A stretch of 64,000 nt of DNA from Melioribacteraceae bacterium (GTDB lineage: Bacteria; Bacteroidota; Ignavibacteria; Ignavibacteriales; Melioribacteraceae). The stretch lies in contig JALVFE010000023.1 in NCBI GenBank assembly GCA_027030245.1, forward strand, positions 1 through 64,000, read 5' to 3'. Numbering within the stretch: position 1 is the first letter of the stretch; each line of letters begins with the position of its first letter. Below are positions 46,913-56,149 of the stretch, piece by piece. Under the pieces are notes generated by a model. The model had not been told where the DNA came from. It worked only from the letters and a program-made list of their open reading frames with translations, and searched no databases. The position numbers were made by a program, and so were the translations under genes.

Positions 46913-48676
46913 TTATTTAACTTCAACATAATCCGAAACAACGGATTCATTCCCGTCCGAATCAAATGCCGAAATTACAAAAAATGTTTTCCATGCGGGA
47001 TTTGCCGGCATCTTATAATTTAATATAAATTCAGTTAAGGGGTCGCCTTTCAGAAAAGCCGGAACAGTTTTTATTAATTTTAAATTTTTATAATTAAATT
47101 TTGAACCGGACGACGAATAAATTTTGTAACCGTAAATATCCGGTTCCTTATTTCTGTTCCATGTAAGTAAAATTCTGTTTCCACCAGACATTCTTTTTAC
47201 TTTCAAGTTTTGCGGTTTGGAAGGTTTTCCGGCGTATGGATTTTTGAAATAAAATTTTAACCGCATATCATTACCGGTTTGTCCCGTAATTTCAATGGTA
47301 AACTTAATCTTCGCCTTATTTGATGAAGATGGATTGCTGACGGGAGAAAACACGTTGTTGTATTTTAAATCGAATGCATCGAAAGAGTCGCCCCAAGCTG
47401 CATTTCTCGGATAAACAGGTTTGAAACACGCATAATTTTTACCCTTAATATATTGGGTAAAATTCATTTCGTTTTTACCGTAGGGATTGGGTCTGAGTTT
47501 TATTAATTTTTTATTCAAGGTATCAATTTTAAAATCCCAATTTCCGTCAGCGCATTCTACAAAAACCTTTGGGGCAAACCGGTAAGGGTTTTTGATGTGA
47601 TAAATATAAATTCCTTTATCCCCGGCTTTGTCGTTTGGACTAATCTTTTGTCTGTTTTCTATTACGAACCATTCATTCTTGGAAAGTTTTAATCTTAAAG
47701 CGCTGCTTGTTGTCATATAATCCGGCAGGGTATATTCAACGTCCACACCCGCTTTAACGTCAACGAATTTCATCCAACCGAGGCGTGCTCTTTCCCACGA
47801 ATGCATTCCCCGGCTTGCATTCCAAACTGGTCCGCCGGTCATCAATGCCAAATTCGTTACACCGTTTAGGTGACCCGCACCCAACAGAAAATGCCCGAAT
47901 TCATGTGCAGCTACATACTTAAACCATTCAAACCCGTTTTTACCTCCTCTTGCTATTAATCCCGAACCTTGGCTGAGACTTCCGCTTTTTATTGTTACCC
48001 CGTCATCGGTTTTAATTTCACGCTTGGTTAAATACATTCGCGCAATTCCTGTCCAACCGTTGTTAAAAAACAATCTGTTCGGGAAATTACGGTAAAGCAA
48101 AAATACCATATCCACTTTCCCGTCCGGTTTTCTCACAAATTTACGGTTTTTATCTCTGCCCCAATTATCGTATTTCGAATAGTCGATATATTTGTCGAGA
48201 CGTTCCAATATTTCTGTATTCACTTCAGATATGTTTTTGTATTCTTTCATATCGTATTTTGGCCGTACTAGTTCCGGGTAAACATCACCGATTAAATTCA
48301 ATTTTCCGTTGGACATTTCATAAAAATACTGTGTAAGATTATTTACTTTAAATTTATTTGTGGGATGGGAACTAACAAAATCTTTTGCCCAGCTAGGTAA
48401 ATTGATTGTATCGTAAGGCCAAAATTTACTCTTTGTTGTCGAGTCGTCGTCGAACTGAATAAAAATAAAAAGCGCTTTAACGGTTCCTTCGGAAGGGATT
48501 GAGTTTCCGCCCGTAACAAATTTTTTCTTTCCGGCTTTTCTTTTCGAGAGATTTTCGAAAAATGCCCGTTTGTTTTTAATTTTGCCATGTTGCGGGTATA
48601 AATCGGAATTAATAAATGTTAGTAAAAACATTAATGCTAAAATACCCAACGGTCTTAAAGTTAGCATTAAATTCAC
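46913..48676 (-). CDS. Secreted M6-like zinc metalloprotease with C-terminal Fn3-like domain
   Basis: This 587-residue protein has a signal peptide (LRPLGILALMFLLTFINSD). The catalytic zinc motif is AAHEFGHFLLGAGH (HExxH plus a third His, about 255-268), as in M6 peptidases related to immune inhibitor A. Residues about 490-587 look like a fibronectin type III domain (PSKPQNLKVKRMSGGNRILL, then LTWNRNKEPDIYGYKIYSSS). It is expected to act outside the cytoplasm. No T9SS sorting domain is present at the C-terminus. Its start overlaps the sufE stop by 4 bp, so it is in one transcript with sufE and the esterase. Confidence 0.82.
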   Translation of the reverse strand: MNLMLTLRPLGILALMFLLTFINSDLYPQHGKIKNKRAFFENLSKRKAGKKKFVTGGNSIPSEGTVKALFIFIQFDDDSTTKSKFWPYDTINLPSWAKDFVSSHPTNKFKVNNLTQYFYEMSNGKLNLIGDVYPELVRPKYDMKEYKNISEVNTEILERLDKYIDYSKYDNWGRDKNRKFVRKPDGKVDMVFLLYRNFPNRLFFNNGWTGIARMYLTKREIKTDDGVTIKSGSLSQGSGLIARGGKNGFEWFKYVAAHEFGHFLLGAGHLNGVTNLALMTGGPVWNASRGMHSWERARLGWMKFVDVKAGVDVEYTLPDYMTTSSALRLKLSKNEWFVIENRQKISPNDKAGDKGIYIYHIKNPYRFAPKVFVECADGNWDFKIDTLNKKLIKLRPNPYGKNEMNFTQYIKGKNYACFKPVYPRNAAWGDSFDAFDLKYNNVFSPVSNPSSSNKAKIKFTIEITGQTGNDMRLKFYFKNPYAGKPSKPQNLKVKRMSGGNRILLTWNRNKEPDIYGYKIYSSSGSKFNYKNLKLIKTVPAFLKGDPLTEFILNYKMPANPAWKTFFVISAFDSDGNESVVSDYVEVK

Positions 48677-49113
48677 TCCGGCTTTTTTTCCGAAAGTGTT
48701 TTAAAGGCAAGAGCATACAAGCGGATTTGCTTTAGCATAGAATTTAATCCGTTATTACGCGTTGGGGAAAGATGTTTTTCTATTCCGATTTTCTTTAAAA
48801 ATTCCGGCGGATTGGAAAGTATATCTTCCGGAGTTTGACCTGAATACACTCTTAAAAGAAGAGCAACCAAACCTTTAACAATCATTGCATCGCTATCGCC
48901 TTTAAAATAAAGCTTTCCGTCTTTGAATTCCGGATAAAGCCAAACCTGCGATTGACAGCCGGATATTTTATATTTCCCCGTTCGGAATTCTTCCGGATAC
49001 GGTTCAAGTTCCTTTCCGAGATCAATAATGTATTTATAGCGCTCTTCCCAATTGCCAAGGAATTCAAATTCTTCTTCGAGCTGTTTTTGTATTTCTTTTA
49101 TTGAATCACTCAT
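48673..49113 (-). CDS. sufE: SufE family cysteine desulfurase activator
   Basis: This 146-residue protein matches SufE in length and pattern: WEERYKYIIDLGKELEPYP, then YKISGCQSQVWLYPEF with the persulfide-accepting cysteine (about 52). Further on, MIVKGLVALLLRVYSGQTP and LSPTRNNGLNSMLKQIR follow. SufE takes sulfur from SufS and passes it to the SufBCD scaffold for Fe-S cluster assembly. No suf genes are adjacent; it lies between an esterase gene (1-bp gap) and the protease gene (4-bp overlap) on the same strand. Confidence 0.95.
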   Translation of the reverse strand: MSDSIKEIQKQLEEEFEFLGNWEERYKYIIDLGKELEPYPEEFRTGKYKISGCQSQVWLYPEFKDGKLYFKGDSDAMIVKGLVALLLRVYSGQTPEDILSNPPEFLKKIGIEKHLSPTRNNGLNSMLKQIRLYALAFKTLSEKKPE

Positions 49114-49114
49114 T

Positions 49115-49849
49115 TCAGATATTGTAATTACTTAAAAAATACGGCAGCATTTGCCGCCAGGTCGGCCAGTCATGGCGCATGTCGTGACCCCATAAATCAA
49201 GCCAATGCCGGATTCCTTTGGAGTTCAAAATATTCGATAAGTGAATAGATGCACTGGGGTCTTCATACTCGCCTTGCCCCGATGCAATTACTATTCCCAA
49301 ATTATTCCGCATGCGGTTGAGCAAATTTTCGTCCTTTAAGTTCGGCAGATAATCTACCGGTGAATTAAAATAAACGTGATCGTCGTAGTATCCGTCGGTA
49401 TATCTTTTCAAATCATATACTCCGCTCATTGCAATTGTTCCGCGGAACAAATCGGGTCTTCTGAAAAACATGTTAGCCGCATGATAAGCACCGAGGGAAG
49501 CACCTGTTGTAATTATCGGAACCTGCCCTTGACAATGACTGAAAATAAAATTAACAACTTCTTCAACAACATATTGGTTGTACTGTCCGTGCCGGATTGA
49601 TTTGTGCGGCGGGTACATGTGCTTGTTCAACCAACTCTCGTTGTTAATGCTGTTGATGGAAAATACCTTGCATTTCCCTTCGTCGATAAACGGGGCAATC
49701 GCGTCAATCATTTGGAAACGTTCATACTCAAGAAAATCAGCGCCTGCGGTGGGAAACATCAACAACGCAAAACCGTAGTGACCGTAAACCGCAATTTCCA
49801 TGTCTTTGTAAAGGTTGGGACTATACCAAGAATAAATTTCTCTGTGCAT
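49115..49849 (-). CDS. Alpha/beta-hydrolase, putative esterase family
   Basis: This 244-residue protein has an esterase-D-like alpha/beta-hydrolase fold. The nucleophile elbow is ITTGASLGAYHAANMFFRR (Ser about 121). An acidic residue lies in the GQGEYEDPSAS region, and the catalytic His is likely in LWGHDMRHDWPTW. There is no signal peptide, so it is cytoplasmic. Family members hydrolyse S-formylglutathione, acyl esters or sugar esters; the substrate here is unknown. It is the first gene of the unit with sufE and the protease. Its leader and first codons are duplicated upstream of dinD (50827-50898). Confidence 0.85.
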   Translation of the reverse strand: MHREIYSWYSPNLYKDMEIAVYGHYGFALLMFPTAGADFLEYERFQMIDAIAPFIDEGKCKVFSINSINNESWLNKHMYPPHKSIRHGQYNQYVVEEVVNFIFSHCQGQVPIITTGASLGAYHAANMFFRRPDLFRGTIAMSGVYDLKRYTDGYYDDHVYFNSPVDYLPNLKDENLLNRMRNNLGIVIASGQGEYEDPSASIHLSNILNSKGIRHWLDLWGHDMRHDWPTWRQMLPYFLSNYNI

Positions 49850-49905
49850 TTTAAAACTCTTTTTTATTACTTGAAAATTAGACTAATACAAATGAAAAAG
49901 CAAAC
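49834..49905. repeat. Direct repeat copy A (esterase leader and start)
   Basis: Bases 49844-49905 match 50837-50898 at 54 of 62 positions with no gap, and weaker similarity extends 10 bases further left. The copy includes the esterase start codon (49847-49849). The best-kept part is TTAGACTAATAC followed by AATGAAAAAGCAAAC. Confidence 0.8.
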
Positions 49906-49958
49906 GAACGGTTTTTGCAGTCGGGAAATTTATAGGGTTGTTCTTACGAAATATTATT

Positions 49959-50813
49959 TCAATTATCATTATCGGTATTCAATTTTTCCGGATTACGGAC
50001 AAACTTTTTATCTTCAGATTTTACTCGCCTTTCCAGTTTTTTAATATCTTCGGCAGGCGGAAGATCTTCCGGGCGTATTCCTCTTTCCAACAATAATTTC
50101 CGTACCGCTTTATTATTACGGATATGTTCCCATGCAATACGGTTACCTTTGCTAATATCTTTATTTTTGATATTGAAAATTGTAATTTCGGTAGCGAAAT
50201 CTTTTGCCTTGATAGTAATTGTAGGTAAAAAATCGGCGAGAGGTCTATTCGGTTTTATCCCTAAACGTTTTTTCATTTGACCGGTTGTTAGACCAAACAA
50301 AGCTTTATCTCCTTTACTCCTGATTATGCCGAAATTTTTATCGTTTCCGGTACGTTCAAATATAAGTTCGGAAAGCTCTTTTTCAGATAATGTTAATTTT
50401 TGACGGGCTTGTAGGCGTTCCCAATCTTTAATTCGTTTTTCAATAATCTCGGCTTTTCTGGTTTGTACGGCAAAATAGTTTTGGGCAAAAGCGATAGCTT
50501 CTTTTTGCGGGTCTCCGTTTTGAGCGATCAGATAACATGCAAAACGGGTTAACATGAAATCCCGAATTTCTTTTGTCGCTCCTTTAGGCATTGCTATCGT
50601 TTTGTTGACGTCAACAAAATGATCGTTAATTTGATGCCCGGCCGTTTCGCAGGCGGTTTTTGCTTTGTTTATTACTTTGGAAAAATTACGCCATTCGGTA
50701 TAACCCAAGAGATGCTGCAAGTCCCGGGCAAACCAAAATTCAATTCCGTTTTCGGTTTTATTGGCATAGGATTCAAAATCTTCAGTTAACGATTTTATGA
50801 TTTCTTTTTTCAT
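49959..50813 (-). CDS. dinD: DNA damage-inducible protein D (DinD)
   Basis: This 284-residue protein matches DinD. The N-terminal BRO/KilA-like part shows FWFARDLQHLLGYTEWRNF and VDVNKTIAMPKGATKEIRDF. Then MLTRFACYLIAQNGDPQKE follows, and a helical C-terminal part has GLTTGQMKKRLGIKPNRPLA. E. coli DinD is LexA-controlled and inhibits RecA strand exchange. I saw no clear LexA box here. The gene lies between a pair of 62-bp direct repeats copied from the esterase leader, so it looks like an inserted cargo gene. It is upstream of and divergent from uvrB. Confidence 0.88.
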   Translation of the reverse strand: MKKEIIKSLTEDFESYANKTENGIEFWFARDLQHLLGYTEWRNFSKVINKAKTACETAGHQINDHFVDVNKTIAMPKGATKEIRDFMLTRFACYLIAQNGDPQKEAIAFAQNYFAVQTRKAEIIEKRIKDWERLQARQKLTLSEKELSELIFERTGNDKNFGIIRSKGDKALFGLTTGQMKKRLGIKPNRPLADFLPTITIKAKDFATEITIFNIKNKDISKGNRIAWEHIRNNKAVRKLLLERGIRPEDLPPAEDIKKLERRVKSEDKKFVRNPEKLNTDNDN

Positions 50814-50818
50814 TTTTA

Positions 50819-50842
50819 TTATCCCAATATTTCTTGGTGCAT
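50819..50842 (-). pseudogene. Vestigial duplicated start of the esterase gene
   Basis: On the minus strand the repeat copy next to dinD carries ATG CAC CAA GAA ATA TTG GGA TAA, encoding MHQEILG. This aligns with the true esterase start MHREIY. It ends 5 bases before the dinD ATG, so it reads as a seven-codon remnant that may act as a leader ORF for dinD. Confidence 0.6.
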
Positions 50843-50898
50843 TCTGAAATTCTTTTTTAATATTTAAAATTTAGACTAATACGAATGAAAAAGCAAAC
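50827..50898. repeat. Direct repeat copy B (dinD leader)
   Basis: This is the second copy of the 62-bp repeat (core 50837-50898), offset 993 bp from copy A. It lies directly upstream of dinD and probably provides the dinD leader and perhaps its promoter. Confidence 0.8.
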
Positions 50899-51014
50899 CC
50901 GGAACTAATTCATTAAAAATATGTTGAAGAAAAGCGGAAAGTTATTCTACCCATTTATTGATTTTTACCCAAACTTTTGTTTTTATATAAAGTTATTTAC
51001 AATTTTTATTAATT

Positions 51015-53033
51015 ATGAAAAAATTCGAATTAGTTTCAAATTATAAACCGTCCGGTGATCAACCGGAGGCAATACGGCAGTTAACCGAAGGCATTTTGCG
51101 GGGTGACAAGCACCAGGTTTTGCTCGGTGTTACGGGCAGCGGGAAAACTTTTACAATGTCGAACGTTATAGCAAACGTTAATAAACCGACATTAATAATT
51201 TCGCCGAATAAAACTTTAGCTGCACAGCTTTATTCCGAGTTCAAATCTTTTTTCCCCAATAATTCGGTTGAGTTTTTCATCAGTTATTACGATTACTATC
51301 AACCCGAAGCTTATGTTGTAAAAAGCGACCTTTACATCGAGAAAGATTTTTCCGTTAACGAAGAAATCGACCGGCTCCGGCTTAAAGCCACAACTTCGCT
51401 TATAGAAGGAAGACGCGACGTAATAATTGTGGCAAGCGTAAGTTGTATTTACGGAATCGGATCGCCGGAACAATACGCCAGACAAATTTTATTTGTAAAC
51501 CGGGGGCAAACGCTTGACAGAAAAGATTTTTTACGCAAGCTTGTTGATATTCATTTTGTAAGGAACGATTTCGAATTTACACGCGGAACTTTCCGTGCGC
51601 GCGGCGACGTTGTGGAAATAATTCCCGCATACGAAGACGAAGAAGCAATCCGTATAGAATTTTGGGATGACGAAATCGAAAGAATTTCGCTCATCGATTC
51701 TCTTACCGGAAATTTTATTAAAGAAGTCGATAGCGTTGCAATCTATCCGGCGAAACATTTTATCACAACTCAAGACCAGCTAAACCGCGCTATCCGTTCC
51801 ATCGAGGAGGAATTAAAAGAAAGATTAAAATATTTTTGGTCGGAAGAAAAATACCTGGAAGCTCAAAGACTCGAACAGCGCACACGATACGATATCGAAA
51901 TGATGAAGGAAATCGGTTACTGCTCGGGTATAGAAAACTATTCGAGGCATTTGGACGGTAGACCGCCCGGTTCGAGACCTGCGTGTTTGCTCGATTATTT
52001 TCCCGAAGACTATCTTTTGATTATAGACGAATCCCATGTTACCGTTCCGCAAATCCGGGGAATGTATAACGGCGACCGGGCAAGAAAAGAAACTTTGGTC
52101 GAATATGGTTTTCGTTTACCATCGGCACTCGATAACAGACCGTTGAAATTCGATGAGTTCGAGGAACTTACCAATCAAGTGGTTTATGTTAGTGCTACTC
52201 CGGGACCTTACGAGCTCGAAAAAACCAAAGGCGTTGTGGTAGAGCAGGTAATCCGTCCCACCGGTCTTTTGGATCCCGAGATTGAAGTGCGCCCGGTAAA
52301 AGGGCAAATTGATGATTTGATCGGCGAAATAAGAGACCGCGTTGCTAAAAACGAACGGGTTTTGGTCACTACGCTTACCAAAAAAATGGCCGAAGATTTA
52401 TCCGATTATCTCGATAAAATCAATATCAAAGTAAGATACATCCACAGCGATATAGATGCGCTTGAACGCGTGGAAATAATCCGCGATTTACGAATAGGCG
52501 ATTTTGACGTGCTCGTCGGTGTGAACTTATTGCGGGAAGGTTTGGATTTACCCGAGGTTTCCCTTGTTGCAATTATCGATGCAGACAAAGAAGGATTTTT
52601 AAGAAGTGAGCGGTCATTGATGCAAACCGCCGGCAGAACCGCACGGAACGTTGACGGAAAAGTTATAATGTACGCCGATACAATTACGAATTCAATGAAA
52701 AAAACCATAGACGAAACCAACAGAAGAAGAAAACTTCAGCTCGAATACAACAAAAAACACGGAATTACACCGAAAACCATTTACAAATCCAAAGAGGAAA
52801 TTTTATCGTCTACATCTATTGCGGATGTACGCGGCAAGGAAAAAGAACAAGAAACAAGCTTTTCCAAAGTTGCCGAACCCGTGATTAAATATATGACGGC
52901 CGATCAAAAAGAAGACCTGATTAAACAAATGGAAGAAGAAATGTACACCGCAGCTAAAGATTTGGAATTCGAACGTGCGGCATATTTGAGGGATGAAATA
53001 GAGAAGTTGAAAAAAATGGTCGGGAGGAAATAA
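51015..53033 (+). CDS. uvrB: Excinuclease ABC subunit B
   Basis: This 672-residue protein is a full-length UvrB. It has Walker A in [15 protein letters not shown] (about 37-51), the beta-hairpin region [15 protein letters not shown] (about 90) and helicase motifs including [17 protein letters not shown] and [12 protein letters not shown]. Motif VI is [14 protein letters not shown]. The C-terminal UVR domain, [20 protein letters not shown], contacts UvrC. It verifies damage handed over by UvrA in nucleotide excision repair. Divergent dinD upstream suggests a DNA-damage context, though dinD seems to have arrived by insertion. Confidence 0.98.
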   Translation: MKKFELVSNYKPSGDQPEAIRQLTEGILRGDKHQVLLGVTGSGKTFTMSNVIANVNKPTLIISPNKTLAAQLYSEFKSFFPNNSVEFFISYYDYYQPEAYVVKSDLYIEKDFSVNEEIDRLRLKATTSLIEGRRDVIIVASVSCIYGIGSPEQYARQILFVNRGQTLDRKDFLRKLVDIHFVRNDFEFTRGTFRARGDVVEIIPAYEDEEAIRIEFWDDEIERISLIDSLTGNFIKEVDSVAIYPAKHFITTQDQLNRAIRSIEEELKERLKYFWSEEKYLEAQRLEQRTRYDIEMMKEIGYCSGIENYSRHLDGRPPGSRPACLLDYFPEDYLLIIDESHVTVPQIRGMYNGDRARKETLVEYGFRLPSALDNRPLKFDEFEELTNQVVYVSATPGPYELEKTKGVVVEQVIRPTGLLDPEIEVRPVKGQIDDLIGEIRDRVAKNERVLVTTLTKKMAEDLSDYLDKINIKVRYIHSDIDALERVEIIRDLRIGDFDVLVGVNLLREGLDLPEVSLVAIIDADKEGFLRSERSLMQTAGRTARNVDGKVIMYADTITNSMKKTIDETNRRRKLQLEYNKKHGITPKTIYKSKEEILSSTSIADVRGKEKEQETSFSKVAEPVIKYMTADQKEDLIKQMEEEMYTAAKDLEFERAAYLRDEIEKLKKMVGRK

Positions 53034-53060
53034 ATTTCAAATCCTAAACTTTAAATTGCC

Positions 53061-53092
53061 GGGGACGCAAAATTTACGTCCCCTACTTTTTT
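53061..53092 (+). terminator. Rho-independent terminator of uvrB
   Basis: GGGGACG (53061-53067) pairs with CGTCCCC (53077-53083) around a 9-base loop. A run of six T follows at 53087-53092, 28 bases after the uvrB stop. Confidence 0.65.
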
Positions 53093-53390
53093 CTCGTGAA
53101 TTAAAAAAATTTTTTTCAAATTGTTCTTCTTAGATCCCGAAACAAGTTCGGGATGACATATTCTTTAATCTGTCATGCTGTCCCGAAAGCTTTCGGGATC
53201 AGCATCTGATTAAATCATGAGTTCATTTTAAATCCCGAAACCATCCGCCGGAGGCGGACGGAATGACAGATGAAGAAATTCCAAATAACTAATGACAAAA
53301 TGTTTCATTCTGCTAAAGTTTATAATTTTTAACCACAGATTCGCACGGATTTCGGCACAGATTTTCACAGAAAAGAATTTTATTTTATTG

Positions 53391-53414
53391 CTACCACCGT
53401 CCATACGGTGGTAG
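53391..53414. repeat. Perfect 10-bp-arm hairpin in the repeat block
   Basis: CTACCACCGT (53391-53400) and ACGGTGGTAG (53405-53414) pair perfectly around CCAT. It marks the left edge of the nested inverted-repeat structure. Confidence 0.75.
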
Positions 53415-53428
53415 AATTAAACCGACCG

Positions 53429-53596
53429 AACCCCGTAGGGGTGGAATATTTATAATAATCGTAAACCACAACAACGTTAAAACCCCGGCGGGGTGACACC
53501 TTAAATTTAAGTCATGCTTAATCTGTGCCACTCCTACGGAGTTTTGATTTTATGTTAGAATGCTTGTTCTATAAATATGCCACGCCTACGGCGTTT
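53429..53596. repeat. Nested inverted-repeat (REPIN-like) element
   Basis: An outer pair (53429-53454 and 53570-53596) is inverted; each member carries its own small hairpin (AACCCCGTAGGGGTGG and CCACGCCTACGGCGTTT) and a shared ATATTTATA tail. An inner inverted pair (53479-53499 and 53525-53545) matches at 16 of 21 positions, with base changes that keep each small hairpin paired. Confidence 0.6.
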
Positions 53597-54012
53597 GGGG
53601 GAAGAAATGGAGAGTTCCTTTTAGATCCCGAAACGAGTTCGGGATGACGAGTCTTTATCTCTCATGCTGTACGCAGAAAGTGGGTTTCCCATGTCATGCT
53701 GTCCGCTGCAAGCGGATTATTTCAGCATCTGATTTAAATTACGAATTCATTTTTAGATTCAGAAACAAGTTCGGAATGACATGTTAATAAGCAATCCGCC
53801 GAAGGCAGACGGGATAACACGTTCCTCACAATGTTATGGAATGTGTCATGCCGAACTTGGTTCGGCATCTGATTAAAATTACGGATTCCCTTTAGATCCC
53901 GAAACGATCCGCCGGAGGCGGACGGAATGACAGTTAAATAAATCCCAAATAACAAATTCCCCATAAATAATTTCTGCAGGGTAACGTAAAAACTTCGTAA
54001 AACTTTCTTTAT

Positions 54013-54612
54013 TTATTTCTTGCCGGTTACACGTTTGTAAACTATTTCAAAACTCTTAAATTCCTTGCCGTCTTGCTCCATATACATTTCAAACAACTGT
54101 GTGTTTTCGTCAACAAATTTCACTACCGATTTGAAAGGGACTTCTTTTTTCGAAACCGGATCAACGGCAAAACCGGAATACTTTATGGAATTTGACTTTT
54201 TATCGTATGTGCCGACCGCAGTTGATATACCTGTTCCCATGTTATCAATCCATACACTTTTGAATTTCCCCAAAGCATTATCGTAACCGTCCAAGGCTAT
54301 TCCTTCCATGGGCATATTCATTACCTTTCCGTGCAATGTGGATTTCAGATAACGACCGCCTAAAATGGATTCCACTTCCGCCGTCCCTTCCGATACCGCC
54401 GGTTCCGCGCCGGGTTGTTGCCAAAATTTCGATTCGGTTTTCCAAGTACCGGCGAACTTAGCCAATAACTTATGCATTTCACCTGGCGTCATGTAATTCA
54501 TCCAGGCTTTTTGCTCCGGGCTCATCGGATGTTCTTCTTGTGCAAAAAGAGTAAATGAAGTAAATAACAAACTGATGAACAGCGTTGCTGTTAATATTCT
54601 GTTAGTTTTCAT
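54013..54612 (-). CDS. DUF1579 family exported protein
   Basis: This 199-residue protein has a signal peptide (ILTATLFISLLFTSFTLFAQ). A DUF1579 domain begins with WMNYMTPGEMHKLLAKFAG. GTWKTESKFWQQPGAEP, GGRYLKSTLHGKVMNMPMEG and SVWIDNMGTGISTAVGTYD are typical. The domain has a lipocalin-like beta-barrel pattern; the function is unknown. It is exported and probably periplasmic. It stands as a single gene between the repeat block and the DUF2459 gene. Confidence 0.85.
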   Translation of the reverse strand: MKTNRILTATLFISLLFTSFTLFAQEEHPMSPEQKAWMNYMTPGEMHKLLAKFAGTWKTESKFWQQPGAEPAVSEGTAEVESILGGRYLKSTLHGKVMNMPMEGIALDGYDNALGKFKSVWIDNMGTGISTAVGTYDKKSNSIKYSGFAVDPVSKKEVPFKSVVKFVDENTQLFEMYMEQDGKEFKSFEIVYKRVTGKK

Positions 54613-54736
54613 TTGGTTTTCCCTTTCTTTTGTGAAATTTAAGACAACCTATCCAAATATTTTATAAATGTCAAATGTTTTTGAGTTTCTAGTGCAATTT
54701 TTATAAAATGAATTCAAGTAATCGAGAGCAAGTAAA

Positions 54737-55369
54737 ATGATAAAATTAAAACTGGGAATTTGTGTTTTCTTTTGTGTTGGGATTTTCAATCAAAATTTTT
54801 CACAAAATTCCAATGATATCTATTTGATTAAAACAGCTTGGCATATGGGAATTTCGTTAAAGATCGACAGCTTTACTGTTTCCAAATTAAACGTTCTTAG
54901 ATACTTCGAAAAATATAAATTTGCCGATATCGGTTGGGGCGACGAAGATTTTTATCAAAATCCCGGTATCAATATTTTGCTGGGATTAAAAGCGCTTTTC
55001 TTCCCAACGTCAAGCGTGGTGAGAATTTCGGGAATTTATTCCGATATAAAATATCTAATCGATATAAGCGATTTTGCGGTCAAACTAAGTCTCTCCGAAA
55101 AACAATTTTCAAAACTGCTTGAATTTATTGACAAATCATTAACAACAAATGACCACGGCAACTATGTTATTGCTTCGGAAAAGAACGGAGGACAAATTAT
55201 TTTTTTCAAATCGAATCTAAAATATCATGTGTTTCATACATGCAACACGTGGATTGCCGAAGCATTAAATTATGCGGATTTAAAAATCAGTAAAACCGGA
55301 ATTATCACCGCCCAACAACTTTACAGGGAACTTAGGAAAATTGGCAAGGTTCTCAAATCACCACGTTAA
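54737..55369 (+). CDS. DUF2459 family exported protein
   Basis: This 210-residue protein has an export signal (LKLGICVFFCVGIFNQNFSQ). It matches the DUF2459 family: WHMGISLKIDSF, IGWGDEDFYQNPG, and near the C-terminus HTCNTWIAEALNYADLKIS. The conserved His near the start and the HTCNTW cysteine suggest an NlpC/P60-like cysteine hydrolase fold, but no substrate is known. It has its own leader and is followed by msrA. Confidence 0.8.
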   Translation: MIKLKLGICVFFCVGIFNQNFSQNSNDIYLIKTAWHMGISLKIDSFTVSKLNVLRYFEKYKFADIGWGDEDFYQNPGINILLGLKALFFPTSSVVRISGIYSDIKYLIDISDFAVKLSLSEKQFSKLLEFIDKSLTTNDHGNYVIASEKNGGQIIFFKSNLKYHVFHTCNTWIAEALNYADLKISKTGIITAQQLYRELRKIGKVLKSPR

Positions 55370-55501
55370 TACTTTTATATTCATAACTTTTAATATTATT
55401 TTTTAATAAACCCGATTTGCTAATGCGGGATATTAATTTTTGCATTGAATAAAACGAATTCTCTGTATAACTTGCGTAAAATTAAAGAAGGAGTAAAAGG
55501 A

Positions 55502-56149
55502 ATGTTAAATAAACTGATTACAATTTTCATTATTTTTCTGCTCGCTAACTTTTTAGTTATCGCTCAATCAAAAAATACGGAACAAAAAACGGAAAAGAAT
55601 ATGAATGAAAATAAATTTGAAAAAGCCACATTCGGTTCGGGATGTTTCTGGTGCACCGAGGCAATTTTCGAACAATTGGAGGGCGTTATAGATGTTGTTT
55701 CGGGTTATTCCGGGGGAACGGTTCCAAATCCGACTTACAAACAAGTTTCGTCCGGCACCACAGGTCACGCCGAAGTATGCCAAATTACATTCGATCCGGA
55801 AGTTATTTCTTACGACGAACTTTTAAAAGTGTTTTGGTCAACTCACGATCCAACAACTTTAAACCGCCAAGGCAACGACGTTGGGACGCAATACCGTTCG
55901 GTAATTTTTTATCATAACGAAAAGCAAAAGGAATTGGCGGAACAATACAAACGGAAACTTGACGAAGCTAAAATTTTTCCCGATCCGATTGTTACCGAAA
56001 TCTCACCGTTTAAGCATTTCTACAAAGCGGAAGATTATCATCAAAACTATTATGAACTTAATCCGGATCAGGCTTATTGCAGTTTTGTAATTACTCCGAA
56101 AGTAGAAAAGTTCAAAAAGATTTTCAAAAACAAACTGAAGAAAAAATAA
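55502..56149 (+). CDS. msrA: Exported peptide-methionine (S)-S-oxide reductase
   Basis: This 215-residue protein has a signal peptide (KLITIFIIFLLANFLVIAQ) followed by a complete MsrA domain. FGSGCFWCTEAIFEQLEGV holds the catalytic cysteine. Further motifs are GYSGGTVPNPTYKQV, GHAEVCQITFDPEVI and FYKAEDYHQNYYELNPDQAYC. It repairs methionine-S-sulfoxide in envelope proteins. I start at the ATG 55502 because GAAGGAG lies 8 bases upstream and the signal peptide begins there. The frame is open to a TTG at 55445 with no support. It converges with the HAD gene. Confidence 0.93.
   Translation: MLNKLITIFIIFLLANFLVIAQSKNTEQKTEKNMNENKFEKATFGSGCFWCTEAIFEQLEGVIDVVSGYSGGTVPNPTYKQVSSGTTGHAEVCQITFDPEVISYDELLKVFWSTHDPTTLNRQGNDVGTQYRSVIFYHNEKQKELAEQYKRKLDEAKIFPDPIVTEISPFKHFYKAEDYHQNYYELNPDQAYCSFVITPKVEKFKKIFKNKLKKK

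Larger units (their letters stand above)
53101..53990. repeat. Large intergenic block of palindromic repeats
   Basis: About 900 bp without a supported gene. Units of the TAGATCCCGAAAC...GTTCGGGATGACA family lie at 53131-53158, 53622-53649 and 53754-53781 (degenerate). Variants with a TCCGCC-gga-GGCGGA centre lie at about 53228-53267 and 53893-53933. Inverted TGTCATGC...GCATCTGA units lie near 53171-53209, 53693-53732 and 53844-53872. The middle (53391-53600) is a separate nested structure described on its own. An open frame on the minus strand (53734-53964) consists only of repeats and is not called as a gene. Confidence 0.75.

Noticed and set aside
50899-51014. LexA box shared by dinD and uvrB
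   Set aside because: The pairing of two DNA-damage genes invites it, but no convincing palindrome of a known LexA type was found by eye.
53734-53964. Minus-strand open frame of 76 codons in the repeat block
   Set aside because: It is made entirely of the palindromic repeat units; the translated text reflects the repeats, not a protein family.
53101-53990. Possible CRISPR array
   Set aside because: Repeats are palindromic, irregularly spaced and of several kinds; there are no uniform spacers and no cas genes.
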